From the NCBI GenBank assembly GCA_028554795.2, contig CM068831.1, positions 63,516,982-63,580,981 of the forward strand: DNA of 64,000 nucleotides. The letters are read 5' to 3'. The notes under the pieces are model-generated. The model did not search any database. It was not told the origin of the DNA and saw only the letters and a program-made list of their open reading frames with translations. A program made the position numbers and the translations under genes. Position 1 is the first letter of the stretch, and every line of letters begins with the position of its first letter. This stretch comes from Sinohyriopsis cumingii. Its lineage: Eukaryota; Mollusca; Bivalvia; Unionida; Unionidae. This document shows, piece by piece, positions 56,253 to 63,790 of the stretch.

Positions 56253-56662
56253 AATTCCAGAGTTCTGTGGCTGTCCGAGGGAATATTAGTGGATGTCAGA
56301 GGTGTGTCTCCGCCCAAAATGGGGTTCTGATTGTGGTTGGAGTGGTGACTGGCACTGGCACTGGACACAACGTTCCCGTTCGAGGAGAATTTCAGGGAGG
56401 GATTGGGAAGTAGGTAACCGATGCAACTGCTCAATAAAATGGTCCACAATTGTTTGTCTCCTTGTTGCAAACTCAAATTGGCGATGGCTGCCCCGATGAC
56501 ACAATACACCACGAAGATTTGGCAGAAAAAGACGATTTGCGTTTTAGGCACACGTTCTCCACACCACACCCACAAGGGTTGTTTTTGTAAATCTTGCACA
56601 GAAGAACTAGGGGAAGAAGGACTGGTCGACGTAGCTGCGTCTGCTGCTGTGTGAAAGGGCAT
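56249..56662 (-). CDS. membrane protein (137 aa)
   Basis: ATG 56662 is chosen (MPFHTAADAATST); the frame extends back only to a GTG. Two hydrophobic segments are visible (IVFFCQIFVVYCVIGAAIA at ~37-56 and LWTILLSSCIGYLL at ~70-84), then a Ser/Asn-rich tail. TATAAAAAG at 56680-56672 lies inside the end of the integrase gene. It overlaps the start of the minor capsid gene by 4 nt. Small membrane proteins at this site are common in Polintons; function unknown. Confidence 0.7.
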   Translation of the reverse strand: MPFHTAADAATSTSPSSPSSSVQDLQKQPLWVWCGERVPKTQIVFFCQIFVVYCVIGAAIANLSLQQGDKQLWTILLSSCIGYLLPNPSLKFSSNGNVVSSASASHHSNHNQNPILGGDTPLTSTNIPSDSHRTLEL

Positions 56663-56667
56663 GATGG

Positions 56668-57780
56668 TCACTTCTTCTTTTTATAGTCGATGACTTGCGA
56701 AGCGTCGATCCAAGAATCGAAACTGGGTGGATATCCTTTCCAACGTACTTTGACTTCTTTGACACGTCGTTTGCCCACTTTACGGGTTCTGCGTTCCAGA
56801 ATGCTTTCGATGTCGTACACGTCGTCTTCTTTTTTGGTGACACGTTGTAACTCGGGCAAATAAAACGTTCCTTTGAGTACTTCTCCGTTCATGTCTTCCA
56901 ATTTATAGACGGCAGGATGACGGCCATGCACTCGTCCAGTGACGCGAAACAATTCGGTCGTCCAGTTAGGTAAGTAACCTTTGTCGAAAGTGCGTTTGGT
57001 TTTGCCAATGCGCACCCAATCTCCTACGGTCAACTCTCCACTTTTCTTGGGGACAGCCCTCGTCGGGGACGTACCAAACAGGCGCTCAAACACCAGCACT
57101 TCGTTCTCGGGAGTCACGTCTTGCGGGGCACGTCCGATGCTTCGATGGTAAGATTGGTTGTACGCTTGCACCAGGTGAGGTAAGATGTCGATGTACTTCA
57201 GAGTGTGGTGATGCGTAAAATATTTCCACATGCGTTCTTTCAAAGTGCGTTGAAAACGTTCCACGATGCTGGCTTTGGTTTCGGGATTCTCGGTGGTAAA
57301 AAAATGAATGTCACGTTTCTTTAATTCTTTTTGGAAAGCCTGGTTCAGAAATTCGGTGCCTTTGTCCGTTTGCCATCGAAGAGGGTGACGGCCGCTTTGT
57401 TTCAACACCCGTTGCAGGGCTCGCACTAACTCGCTGCTGGATTTGGAAGTCAAGGGCACGACCCAGGCAAATTTGGAAAAGACGTCGATGACACAAAACA
57501 AATATTTGTAGCCACGATTGTAGCTGGCTAAATGAGAGACATCGGCTAAATCGGCTTGCCATTGATGATCGATGCCTTCCACTCGGGTGCGACTTCTGGC
57601 AAACTTGCGTCGAATGGGTTTGTGTAAAGTGTAGGTAGCTTGTTCTTGTAACCATCGTTGCACTTGAGGTAAACGGAGACTTTTCAGTCGAGTTTTGGCA
57701 GCACGATACAATTTTTGAACTCCTGCGTAACCTGCAGGATGGGAGGGATCGTAGTAAATGCTGGCTAAGACTTTTTCCAT
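56668..57780 (-). CDS. int: retroviral-type integrase with C-terminal chromodomain (370 aa)
   Basis: It inserts the element into the host genome, making 6-bp duplications. Order: N-terminal region with YYDPSHPAGYAGVQKLYRA and WLQEQATYTLHKP, then the catalytic core with Asp77 (WQADLAD), Asp139 (WQTDKGTEF) and Glu174 (ASIVERFQ), so the D,D-35-E spacing is exact. A β-rich region (VGDWVRIGKTKRTFDKGY..W) follows, and finally a chromodomain (YDIESILERR..VKVRWKGYPPSFDSWI). The chromodomain could steer insertion to modified histone H3 (known for chromoviral integrases; inference here). Intact. Confidence 0.96.
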   Translation of the reverse strand: MEKVLASIYYDPSHPAGYAGVQKLYRAAKTRLKSLRLPQVQRWLQEQATYTLHKPIRRKFARSRTRVEGIDHQWQADLADVSHLASYNRGYKYLFCVIDVFSKFAWVVPLTSKSSSELVRALQRVLKQSGRHPLRWQTDKGTEFLNQAFQKELKKRDIHFFTTENPETKASIVERFQRTLKERMWKYFTHHHTLKYIDILPHLVQAYNQSYHRSIGRAPQDVTPENEVLVFERLFGTSPTRAVPKKSGELTVGDWVRIGKTKRTFDKGYLPNWTTELFRVTGRVHGRHPAVYKLEDMNGEVLKGTFYLPELQRVTKKEDDVYDIESILERRTRKVGKRRVKEVKVRWKGYPPSFDSWIDASQVIDYKKKK

Positions 57781-57801
57781 TTTTTATTTTGTGTTGGTGT
57801 G

Positions 57802-58452
57802 TTAATAAGGCACCCACTCTTGGAAGAGGCTACTCTTTTTCTCTGGGGGTATTTTCTTGGATTGCAAGGCTTTGCGTGTGCGACCGGCAATAGGTGTCGA
57901 AGAGGAGGAGGATGTCTGAGCGGGGGATATAGGTTCTTGTTTCACTTCTGTCTTCACTTCTGTCTTCACTTTCTTTTTCTCTTGTGAGGAAGAAGGGGTG
58001 GCCATCATCTTTTTAATCCATCCAATTCTGGAGGTAGGTGGTGTTGTTAACTTGCGTACTTTTTCTGGTGGAGTTTGAAACCCTTCTTCTTCTTCTTCTT
58101 TTCCTTTTTCTGTCTTGGTCACGGGTACTGGTGGTACTGGTACTGGTACTGGTACTGGTGATGGTGCTGGACTTTTCATCAAGGTCTTAAAATCTTTCAG
58201 AGTGGGTAAAGCTGTTTCGTCTAAAGCTTTCTGGTGAAAGAGTTGCAGTCGTTGCAAGAGTTGACCATACTTTTGCGATTTTTCTGTTTCGGACAAATCT
58301 TGGCGATCCATCAAGGATTGCAATTCGTGTTGTAACTGGGACATCTCGCTCAAATTGGGATTGGGAGGTAAATGCGGGGTGCGTTGTTCTTGCCACCGAT
58401 GGTATTCCATCCATCGTTTGTAAGGCACTAAAGCTAGTTTTCGTCCTTCCAT
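57802..58452 (-). CDS. P/K-rich protein of unknown role (216 aa)
   Basis: Starts MEGRKLALVPYKRWMEYHRW. A helical middle (LQHELQSLMDRQDLSETEK..LLQRLQLF) is followed by a PVPVPVPVPPVPV run coded by a GGTACT minisatellite (minus strand), an acidic patch, and basic TPP/TPIAGRTRK motifs ending LFQEWVPY. Position just before the integrase is the usual place of an uncharacterised LALVPY-type Polinton protein. Intact frame. It could be a core or scaffold protein. Confidence 0.65.
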   Translation of the reverse strand: MEGRKLALVPYKRWMEYHRWQEQRTPHLPPNPNLSEMSQLQHELQSLMDRQDLSETEKSQKYGQLLQRLQLFHQKALDETALPTLKDFKTLMKSPAPSPVPVPVPVPPVPVTKTEKGKEEEEEGFQTPPEKVRKLTTPPTSRIGWIKKMMATPSSSQEKKKVKTEVKTEVKQEPISPAQTSSSSSTPIAGRTRKALQSKKIPPEKKSSLFQEWVPY

Positions 58453-58501
58453 GGGGTTGTCAGGGGTGAATTCTGAGATCTTGGGACTTCCGATGGCCTT
58501 T

Positions 58502-58888
58502 TTATCTTGCTCCCATCAGTCCTCCCAACATGGTTCCCAAGACTCCTTTCAGTATGGGGCCTAACAAGAGAGGTAAAATACCTCCACGTTGCACTAACAT
58601 CTTCTTTTTTTGACGAATGGGAATTTTCTTTCGAACCATTTGGCGAAGAACGTGACGATGTTTGCTCAAGCATTGTTTCCGGTGTTTGGACAAAGGGATC
58701 GTGCCTTTCAAGACGTTCAAACAACATTCGCACACGGTATCGATGACCTCTTTGGAGGCCGTTTGAATGAGTTTTTTTCGTAGGGGTGGAGAAGCTTTGG
58801 ACAGGACAGATAACAGGTCCCCATGTTTGGCTAAACGTGGTGGCAGTCCTTTCCTTTTCTTTCCTTGGGGTTTTCTGGAGGGTGACAT
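58502..58888 (-). CDS. basic helical protein with GG motifs, paralogue of 58948-59898 (128 aa)
   Basis: The open frame begins at 58969, but a GTATAAAAAAGG box at about 58950-58940 makes the ATG at 58888 (MSPSRKPQGKKRKG) the likely start. Core: LLSVLSKASPPLRKKLIQ, CECCLNVLKGTIPLSKHRKQ, VLRQMVRKKIPIRQKKKML, then QRGG and a glycine-rich hydrophobic end (ILPLLLGPILKGVLGTMLGG). TMLGG followed by L fits the adenain site (M/I/L)xGG-x. The core aligns with the neighbour upstream (LLQGIIQIPHQTQ..KKQIIL..GG). A membrane-active or minor capsid role is inference. Confidence 0.7.
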   Translation of the reverse strand: MSPSRKPQGKKRKGLPPRLAKHGDLLSVLSKASPPLRKKLIQTASKEVIDTVCECCLNVLKGTIPLSKHRKQCLSKHRHVLRQMVRKKIPIRQKKKMLVQRGGILPLLLGPILKGVLGTMLGGLMGAR

Positions 58889-58947
58889 CTTTGAGTCTTT
58901 AGGAGCACCTAAAAAACACTGATACCCTACTCGGTCACAGGCCTTTT

Positions 58948-59898
58948 TTATACTGGAACGCGTCGCCACTGATTGTCTTTACGTTTTATCAGTTTGAGGA
59001 CAGGCATGACACGTCGTGCAGGGGTACGTAACGGACTAAATCGAGCCAGTTCTTGCTTGGACAAATCCAGTAAACTTTGTAACATGCCCGATCTTTCTTG
59101 AACTTTGATTTTGGGAGAAGGTACTTTGTGAGCAGCAGCCACTGCCACTAAATTGGAAGGTCCTGCCACTGGGGAAGTTCTTTTGGGGGTCATCAACGGA
59201 GAAGTTCTTGGTGTGATCAACGTCTCCAAGTACTCTTCAGTTCCTGGTGACATCAACGGAGAAGTGGACAAACGTGAGGCTACCGGAGACGTTGTGGCAG
59301 GTCGTGGCTTGCGAGTGTAAGGTTGCGTCCTGGCCGAAGTGCCTCTCTTGCGACTAGTTTTCTTCTGTGGACTTTTCTTTTTTTGAGGACTTTTTCTCTG
59401 TTTCTTTTTCTTGGGGCTTCTTTTCTTTTTCCGGGGTGATGGTGGTGGTGTCTGCTAAGAGGAGGGTCCTGCCACTGGAGAAGTTCTTCTTGGGGACTTG
59501 GTCTTTTTCTTTTTCTTCTTGGGGCTTCGTTGGACTTTTGTCTTAGGGATAACTTTGGGGGCATTAGGATCCCATCTTAAGAGTGAGCGAATGATGACCC
59601 CTCCTAGAGTACCGCTCCCTCCAGGTTTCAAAATGATTTGTTTTTTGGTTTGAGTGTCGATGCGGGGATCGGCCAGTTGGACCAAAGCGACTTTGTTTCG
59701 ATCGAAAAAGCGTTGGGTTTGATGAGGAATCTGAATGATTCCTTGGAGTAATTGACGTGCCGTCACCGTGAACCATCGTAAGACTTCTTTGAGACTAGCT
59801 TCTAAGACACGAGCTCGTGTTTGTGGATCTTTTTCTCGACTGATGCCATACAAGGCACGAATCAATTTGACGGGAAGATGCGACTGAAGGGACGTCAT
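58948..59898 (-). pseudogene. basic S/P-rich protein with in-frame TAG, paralogue of 58502
   Basis: The frame from ATG 59898 (MTSLQSHLPVKLIRALYG) has a core like that of the gene at 58502 (LKEVLRWFTVTARQLLQG, FFDRNKVALVQLADPRI, KKQIILKPGGSGTLGG). It meets TAG at 59455 after RTSPVAGPSS. The same frame stays open for over 160 further codons through SPRKKKRSPKKKK repeats, a second RTSPVAGPS and a closing PVLKLIKRKDNQW, to the stop at 58948. A single nonsense mutation or readthrough codon splits it. CTATAAAAACC at ~59945-59935 is the likely TATA. Core or scaffold role by composition only. Confidence 0.72.
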
Positions 59899-59939
59899 GT
59901 TCACACTGTGTGAGACAGACGAAAAAGGGTCTGAGGTTT

Positions 59940-60698
59940 TTATAGATTTTTTTCATGGGAGGAGTGAAATGAAGTCGAGGACGGAGACGTGTACAGGACA
60001 GGCCCTCCGTCTTGGCACCAGTGGTGAAACAAGTGGGTACGAAATCGCAAATCCTCGGGGGTCGTAGGTTTCAAATCGACGAGTAAATAGGCGTGTGGCG
60101 TTTGAGTGGCATCGTCGTACGCCTGAGTCAGCCAAGGCGTTCCTAACTGTTTGGCTAAGACTTGCACTTGCGATTTATCTCGAGGGCTTTTAAACAAAAC
60201 CACGTAATGCGCATTGAGACTGATGGTGCGATGGGCTTTACTTTGTTGAAACAAATTTTGGGTGATGTAAACGACACTGGCATTACGGTGATGCCCTTTG
60301 CGCGTAAACCACAATTTAATTTCTTCTTCGTCTTCTCCTAACATGTCGTCGAAAATGACCAAATGGGTTAGACGGGAGTCAGAGACGATGCCATCGTCTT
60401 CTTTAGGAATGCCTTCCACAAACACGATGTAATCGCCTTGACTTTCACGCAAGAGGCTGTACGCCGATTGCCACTCTTTGTAACACCACACGATCCGTTG
60501 AGGGGGCCGATCGATCAAATGATGTTTATGTTCGATCAAACGTTTGACGAATTCGGTTTTGCCTGAACCGCTAGGTCCAGCAATGAGCATGTTAAAGGGA
60601 TGGCGAAGATACAAAGCCTCCCAACTGGCACGATCTAAGTGTTCGTCGATGACTTTGACAGTAGAGGAAGAGGGAGCAGAGACAGCAGAGGTAGCCAT
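59940..60698 (-). CDS. FtsK/HerA-type (A32-like) packaging ATPase (252 aa)
   Basis: It would drive DNA into the capsid. ATG 60698 (MATSAVSAP) is preferred because GTATATAAAC lies ~50 bp upstream at 60753-60744. Walker A GPSGSGKT is at residues 41-48. Walker B HLVIFDDML is at 112-120. An ARG-finger-like/sensor region reads ASVVYITQNLFQQSKAHRT, with ISLNAHYVVLFKSPRDK after it. Length and order fit poxvirus A32/Polinton ATPases. Intact. Confidence 0.95.
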   Translation of the reverse strand: MATSAVSAPSSSTVKVIDEHLDRASWEALYLRHPFNMLIAGPSGSGKTEFVKRLIEHKHHLIDRPPQRIVWCYKEWQSAYSLLRESQGDYIVFVEGIPKEDDGIVSDSRLTHLVIFDDMLGEDEEEIKLWFTRKGHHRNASVVYITQNLFQQSKAHRTISLNAHYVVLFKSPRDKSQVQVLAKQLGTPWLTQAYDDATQTPHAYLLVDLKPTTPEDLRFRTHLFHHWCQDGGPVLYTSPSSTSFHSSHEKNL

Positions 60699-60743
60699 GG
60701 TGTGAGAAATGTCACTTGTGACACTAAAAACAAACAAGACAAG

Positions 60744-60775
60744 AGTTTATATACTTTTTCAGAACACGTTTATTG
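60744..60775 (-). promoter_or_regulatory. ATPase TATA box and AATAAA of the upstream gene
   Basis: GTATATAAACTC at about 60753-60743 precedes the ATPase gene. CAATAAACG at about 60775-60768 lies a few bases after the stop of the membrane-protein gene at 60782, so transcript end and next promoter are packed into ~35 bp. Confidence 0.6.
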
Positions 60776-60781
60776 AATGTT

Positions 60782-61111
60782 TCAAATATGAACACGAAAG
60801 ACAAAAATACATACAACCCAAATAGTGATGTACAGGAATATAAAACACAGCAAAGCGATCAAAGTGGAATATAAACAAGTGTCTGTACAACATGTTTTGG
60901 GTAACCAAGATGTCCTAGGGACAGTGTGTAATGTTCTTACAGTCTCTACATGAGGTATTGTCACACAAGTGTCCTCCCGGAATGACCTTTCAGGCATGTC
61001 CATGACAGTCCTGTCCTGAAGCGAGTGGTTGTTCTCGGTGACGGGTTCTTCTGGCACCGTCACTAACACGGGTTGAAAAGTAACTTTTTTCCTTGAACAA
61101 CTCTTGTGCAT
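60782..61111 (-). CDS. C-terminally anchored membrane protein (109 aa)
   Basis: From ATG 61111 (MHKSCSRKKVTF) a polar region with several Pro/Glu is followed by a strong hydrophobic segment near the end (LYSTLIALLCFIFLYITIWV), with a short VFRVHI tail. Tail-anchored or type II topology is likely. It overlaps the 3' part of the gene at 60990-61331 in another frame by ~120 nt. No family recognised; a Bcl-2-like or envelope role cannot be judged. Confidence 0.5.
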   Translation of the reverse strand: MHKSCSRKKVTFQPVLVTVPEEPVTENNHSLQDRTVMDMPERSFREDTCVTIPHVETVRTLHTVPRTSWLPKTCCTDTCLYSTLIALLCFIFLYITIWVVCIFVFRVHI

Positions 61112-61331
61112 ACTGGGCCACTTCTTGGGTCCAAGCCTCAAAACCCCCCTTTTTCCAATCACGAACATCTGTCCAATGAGGGTGTAAGTCACAAGCTACA
61201 CACACATCGTCATACACGTCTTGGGTTGCTAAAAGTTGACGAATCTTTTTTTCCTGTTGAGGTCGAGAAGTATCCAGATGAAAACGCAAGGCTTTGAACA
61301 AAAGGAGTTTTTCGTGACCATTTAAGGCCAT
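60990..61331 (-). CDS. unknown protein (113 aa) overlapping both neighbours
   Basis: ATG 61331 (MALNGHEKLLLFKALRFHLD) overlaps the stop of the gene at 61322 by 10 nt, as in coupled viral genes. It is helical with CVACDLHPHW and WTQEVAQYAQEL; the end (RRTRHREQPLA) overlaps the membrane-protein frame. The frame extends further upstream only into the previous gene. No recognisable domain. Confidence 0.5.
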   Translation of the reverse strand: MALNGHEKLLLFKALRFHLDTSRPQQEKKIRQLLATQDVYDDVCVACDLHPHWTDVRDWKKGGFEAWTQEVAQYAQELFKEKSYFSTRVSDGARRTRHREQPLASGQDCHGHA

Positions 61332-61546
61332 GGAGGTGGTAAGTACTGATCGTAAAGAGTCCACAAAGAATCGGCTGGTAAACGAAATCCCAAAAAACAA
61401 GTCACTAAGACACACACCACTTGTCGTCCCAAATTGAATGGATACAGTTCTTGTAATAATTGATGGTAATGATCCACGGTTTGAATATGGTCATTGAGTT
61501 CCTTCCACGGAATCTGTTGGATGACATGTGACATAAACCGTGGCAT
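61322..61546 (-). CDS. small unknown protein (74 aa)
   Basis: ATG 61546 follows a TATAAAAAC box at ~61565-61556, so it is a likely transcript start. It is helical and hydrophobic in the middle (LGRQVVCVLVTCFLGFRLP) and ends YDQYLPPPWP. It overlaps the end of the gene at 61491 by 56 nt and the next gene by 10 nt. A death-fold or Bcl-2-type helical bundle is conceivable but not supported by any motif. Confidence 0.5.
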   Translation of the reverse strand: MPRFMSHVIQQIPWKELNDHIQTVDHYHQLLQELYPFNLGRQVVCVLVTCFLGFRLPADSLWTLYDQYLPPPWP

Positions 61547-62009
61547 GGCAGCCTGTTTTTATATTCTCTTTTTTTCGGATGCAATAGACGTACTTTCTAG
61601 CCAGAGATCTTCGTTCTCCAGTAGGGAATCTAAATCTTGCATACTGTAACCGAAACGTCAGAGTTCGTTTAGGTGTTTCCTCTTCCTCTAAGTAGATTCC
61701 ACGTAAAATATGTTTGTAATCCTTTAACTTGTCTTCCTCAATGCGTTGCACTAGGTGAATCTCGAAGTAACCATAATTATGAACATGTCGATCATTAGCG
61801 ACCTCAAAGTGTTGAACAATGTCTGACCATTGAAAGAATTTCTGACGAATCAGTTCTCTTATACCATTCAGGTACCAGTGGTTAAAGATCTGGTGACGTA
61901 ACGGATGCAATTGTTCTTTACGTTTCACTTGTATTTTCACCAGCTCTCGGTAAATCCTTTCTCTCAACTCCTCAGGCAAAGCACGAATGTTCTCTAGCAA
62001 AGTATCCAT
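61491..62009 (-). CDS. F-box-like protein 2 (172 aa)
   Basis: Starts MDTLLENIRALPEELRERIY and shares with the next gene IQVKRKEQLHP, NHWYL, F.W.DI and a C-terminal RF.F segment. LPEELRERIYREL resembles the first helix of an F-box (LPxEL...I). A true F-box would link the protein to SCF ubiquitin ligases, but the rest of the motif is too diverged to be sure. The last ~25 residues (after KENIKTG) overlap the next gene and may be an extension. Confidence 0.65.
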   Translation of the reverse strand: MDTLLENIRALPEELRERIYRELVKIQVKRKEQLHPLRHQIFNHWYLNGIRELIRQKFFQWSDIVQHFEVANDRHVHNYGYFEIHLVQRIEEDKLKDYKHILRGIYLEEEETPKRTLTFRLQYARFRFPTGERRSLARKYVYCIRKKENIKTGCHATVYVTCHPTDSVEGTQ

Positions 62010-62021
62010 GAATAGGTCATA

Positions 62022-62477
62022 CTAAATCCTCTTTGGTCTGACACAAGAAATGTACTCTTTGCACAAACATGGTTTCACTTCAGTGTCAAATTTAAATCGT
62101 TGAGTCACTAATCTACACATGACAATTCGTTCAGAAGTTTCCTCTTTCACCAAGTTGACATTGTGTTCAAGATGTTGGTAATTCGTTAACTCTTCCTCTG
62201 GAATTCGATGCAATACGTTTACAATGTAGTAGATAGAATCGTCCATACCAAACCAATCCTTTTTATAACCAGGAGATCGTTGATCAATGTCTGTCCAATG
62301 GAACACTTTCAATTGAATCAGTCCTTGTATAGCCTGAAGGTACCAGTGGTTCAAACACCGGTGACGTATCGGATGCAATTGTTCTTTACGTTTCACTTGT
62401 ATTTTGACCAGCTCTCGGTAAATGCGTTCTCTCAACTCCACAGGCAAAGCACAAATGTTCTCTTGTAAAGTATCCAT
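62022..62477 (-). CDS. F-box-like protein 1 (151 aa)
   Basis: Starts MDTLQENICALPVELRERIY, with a near-identical first 40 residues to the gene at 61491 (ELVKIQVKRKEQLHP) and a diverged body: tandem duplication followed by divergence. It ends CKEYISCVRPKRI. It lies directly after the BIR2 gene. The broken element A gene at 29617 is a third member. Confidence 0.68.
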   Translation of the reverse strand: MDTLQENICALPVELRERIYRELVKIQVKRKEQLHPIRHRCLNHWYLQAIQGLIQLKVFHWTDIDQRSPGYKKDWFGMDDSIYYIVNVLHRIPEEELTNYQHLEHNVNLVKEETSERIVMCRLVTQRFKFDTEVKPCLCKEYISCVRPKRI

Positions 62478-62505
62478 GAACAGATGATTATGGTAAGAAG
62501 TTACT

Positions 62506-63249
62506 TCAATGTCTCGGTCCCACTAAAGGTAAGTAATGACAATTCGGTGACCATCGAGCATGTTCTACGTAGGCCGAATCTTGCGGTTCCCAGTGGTGAA
62601 GTGACACACCGCAACTGAAGCACTTGACTTTATCTCCTTCGCCCAAGTAGAAAAATCCGGCTCTGGCTAATTCTTCGGGGGTCGGTCCTCCCAGATACTT
62701 TGGCCATTTTCATTTGAACGATTGAAGACGATTTTCAAAGTCGCAGTATTCCGACAAACGCACAGGAAACGAATATTCGTCTTTCACAGGTTCGTTTCGA
62801 TGAGGGTTGAGTGACATGGGTAGGAGTTTGCTCAGGGCTGGATGACATCCGTAAGGGGGTAGACGTGAAGGTGGACATTCCCCTTTAAAACGAAACCCAG
62901 TAAAATGTCCAAGAGGACGAGCAGCATCACTTTCGCATCCCACAGGTCTGACACGCACAGCATCACTTTCCATGATAGGGGTAGGGGTACTAAAGTTCCC
63001 ATGATGCTTTACGGCATCGCTCAGGTCACAAGGTACAGCATCGGTCCCATCGCAAGGCTCACAATCGCACTCGTCTGCAAACTCCGTTACGCAATTACAA
63101 TGGTAACCACATGGACAATCGCAGTTTCCTTCCGGACATTTTCCGTCGCAATGCATGGGTCTTATCCATCCAGTATTAGTCACACTAGAGGAAGATACAA
63201 CTTTTTTACAATCCCCAAACTGAAACGATGTCTTTTTCAAAGTATTCAT
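62506..63249 (-). pseudogene. Cys-rich plus BIR gene 2 with in-frame TGA
   Basis: The first part (179 codons from ATG 63249) has a Cys cluster (CDGKCPEGNCDCPCGYHCNC) and ends YCDFENRLQSFK at TGA 62712-62710. In the same frame follow KWPKYLGG, ELARAGFFYLGEGDKVKC and CFSCGVSLHHWEPQ, with H and C at canonical BIR spacing (C-x2-C-x16-H-x6-C), stopping at 62508. The TGA is also in element A, inside the RL.(S/T)F..WP motif, adding one codon. Without readthrough the product would have no BIR. A TATAAAAAAGG box overlaps the stop of BIR1. Confidence 0.85.
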
Positions 63250-63308
63250 CTTGTTCGCTCGGTCTTGGTAGTCACAATGAACTATCGATCTTGACCATAG
63301 CCCCTTTT

Positions 63309-63767
63309 TTATACTAGTCTCAATGCAGTCTCCAACTTGTACATCTTTCCTTTTTTACGTTTTTTATGTCCTGTTCTGGAAGGTACCGTCTCTAAGGTAC
63401 CGTCAACATTGTACCGTAGTGTGATGGGTGGAAAGGCCATAGAAAGGTAAGGGCAATTCGGAGACCATCGAGTATGCTCCAGAATAGCTGAATCTTTATA
63501 GATACATAGATCCATTCGTAACTTCAGTCCGCAAGCGAAACACTGTACCTCGTATCCCAATCCTGACTCAGGTCCCAAGTAGACAAATCCTGTTCTAGCT
63601 AAAACATGCGAAGAAGGTAATCCTTCCCTATCCGTAGGCCATTTCTGAAACGTGTCCAATCGACGGGCACAATCACAATAGTCAGGTAAGAAGACTGGAA
63701 AATGGTAGGGTTTGAACTTGGAGTTCTCATCGGGTTTCTCACTCGATTCTTGCTGTGGCGAAGTCAT
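63309..63767 (-). CDS. BIR-domain inhibitor-of-apoptosis-like protein (152 aa)
   Basis: A single BIR with RRLDTFQKWP, LARTGFVYLGPES, the zinc ligands Cys76 and Cys79 (CFACG), His98 and Cys105 (HTRWSPNC). The Cys79-His98 gap is two residues longer than usual. No RING follows. BIR proteins of viruses block caspases or adaptor proteins of cell death, so an anti-apoptotic role is likely (family knowledge). The frame is intact, unlike the copy in A. TATAAAACATT upstream lies inside the end of PolB. Confidence 0.92.
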   Translation of the reverse strand: MTSPQQESSEKPDENSKFKPYHFPVFLPDYCDCARRLDTFQKWPTDREGLPSSHVLARTGFVYLGPESGLGYEVQCFACGLKLRMDLCIYKDSAILEHTRWSPNCPYLSMAFPPITLRYNVDGTLETVPSRTGHKKRKKGKMYKLETALRLV

Positions 63768-63790
63768 CTTTCTGGTGGGTAACTATCCTC

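Noticed and set aside
59280..59564. 94-codon K/R/H-rich minus ORF
   Set aside because: It overlaps the S/P-rich gene in another frame and starts without a TATA box; the in-frame continuation of the S/P-rich gene explains the region better.
62710..62720. ATGA stop-restart overlap as the way to express the second half of BIR2
   Set aside because: The overlapping ATG is in a different frame from the BIR, so reinitiation there would not make the BIR domain.
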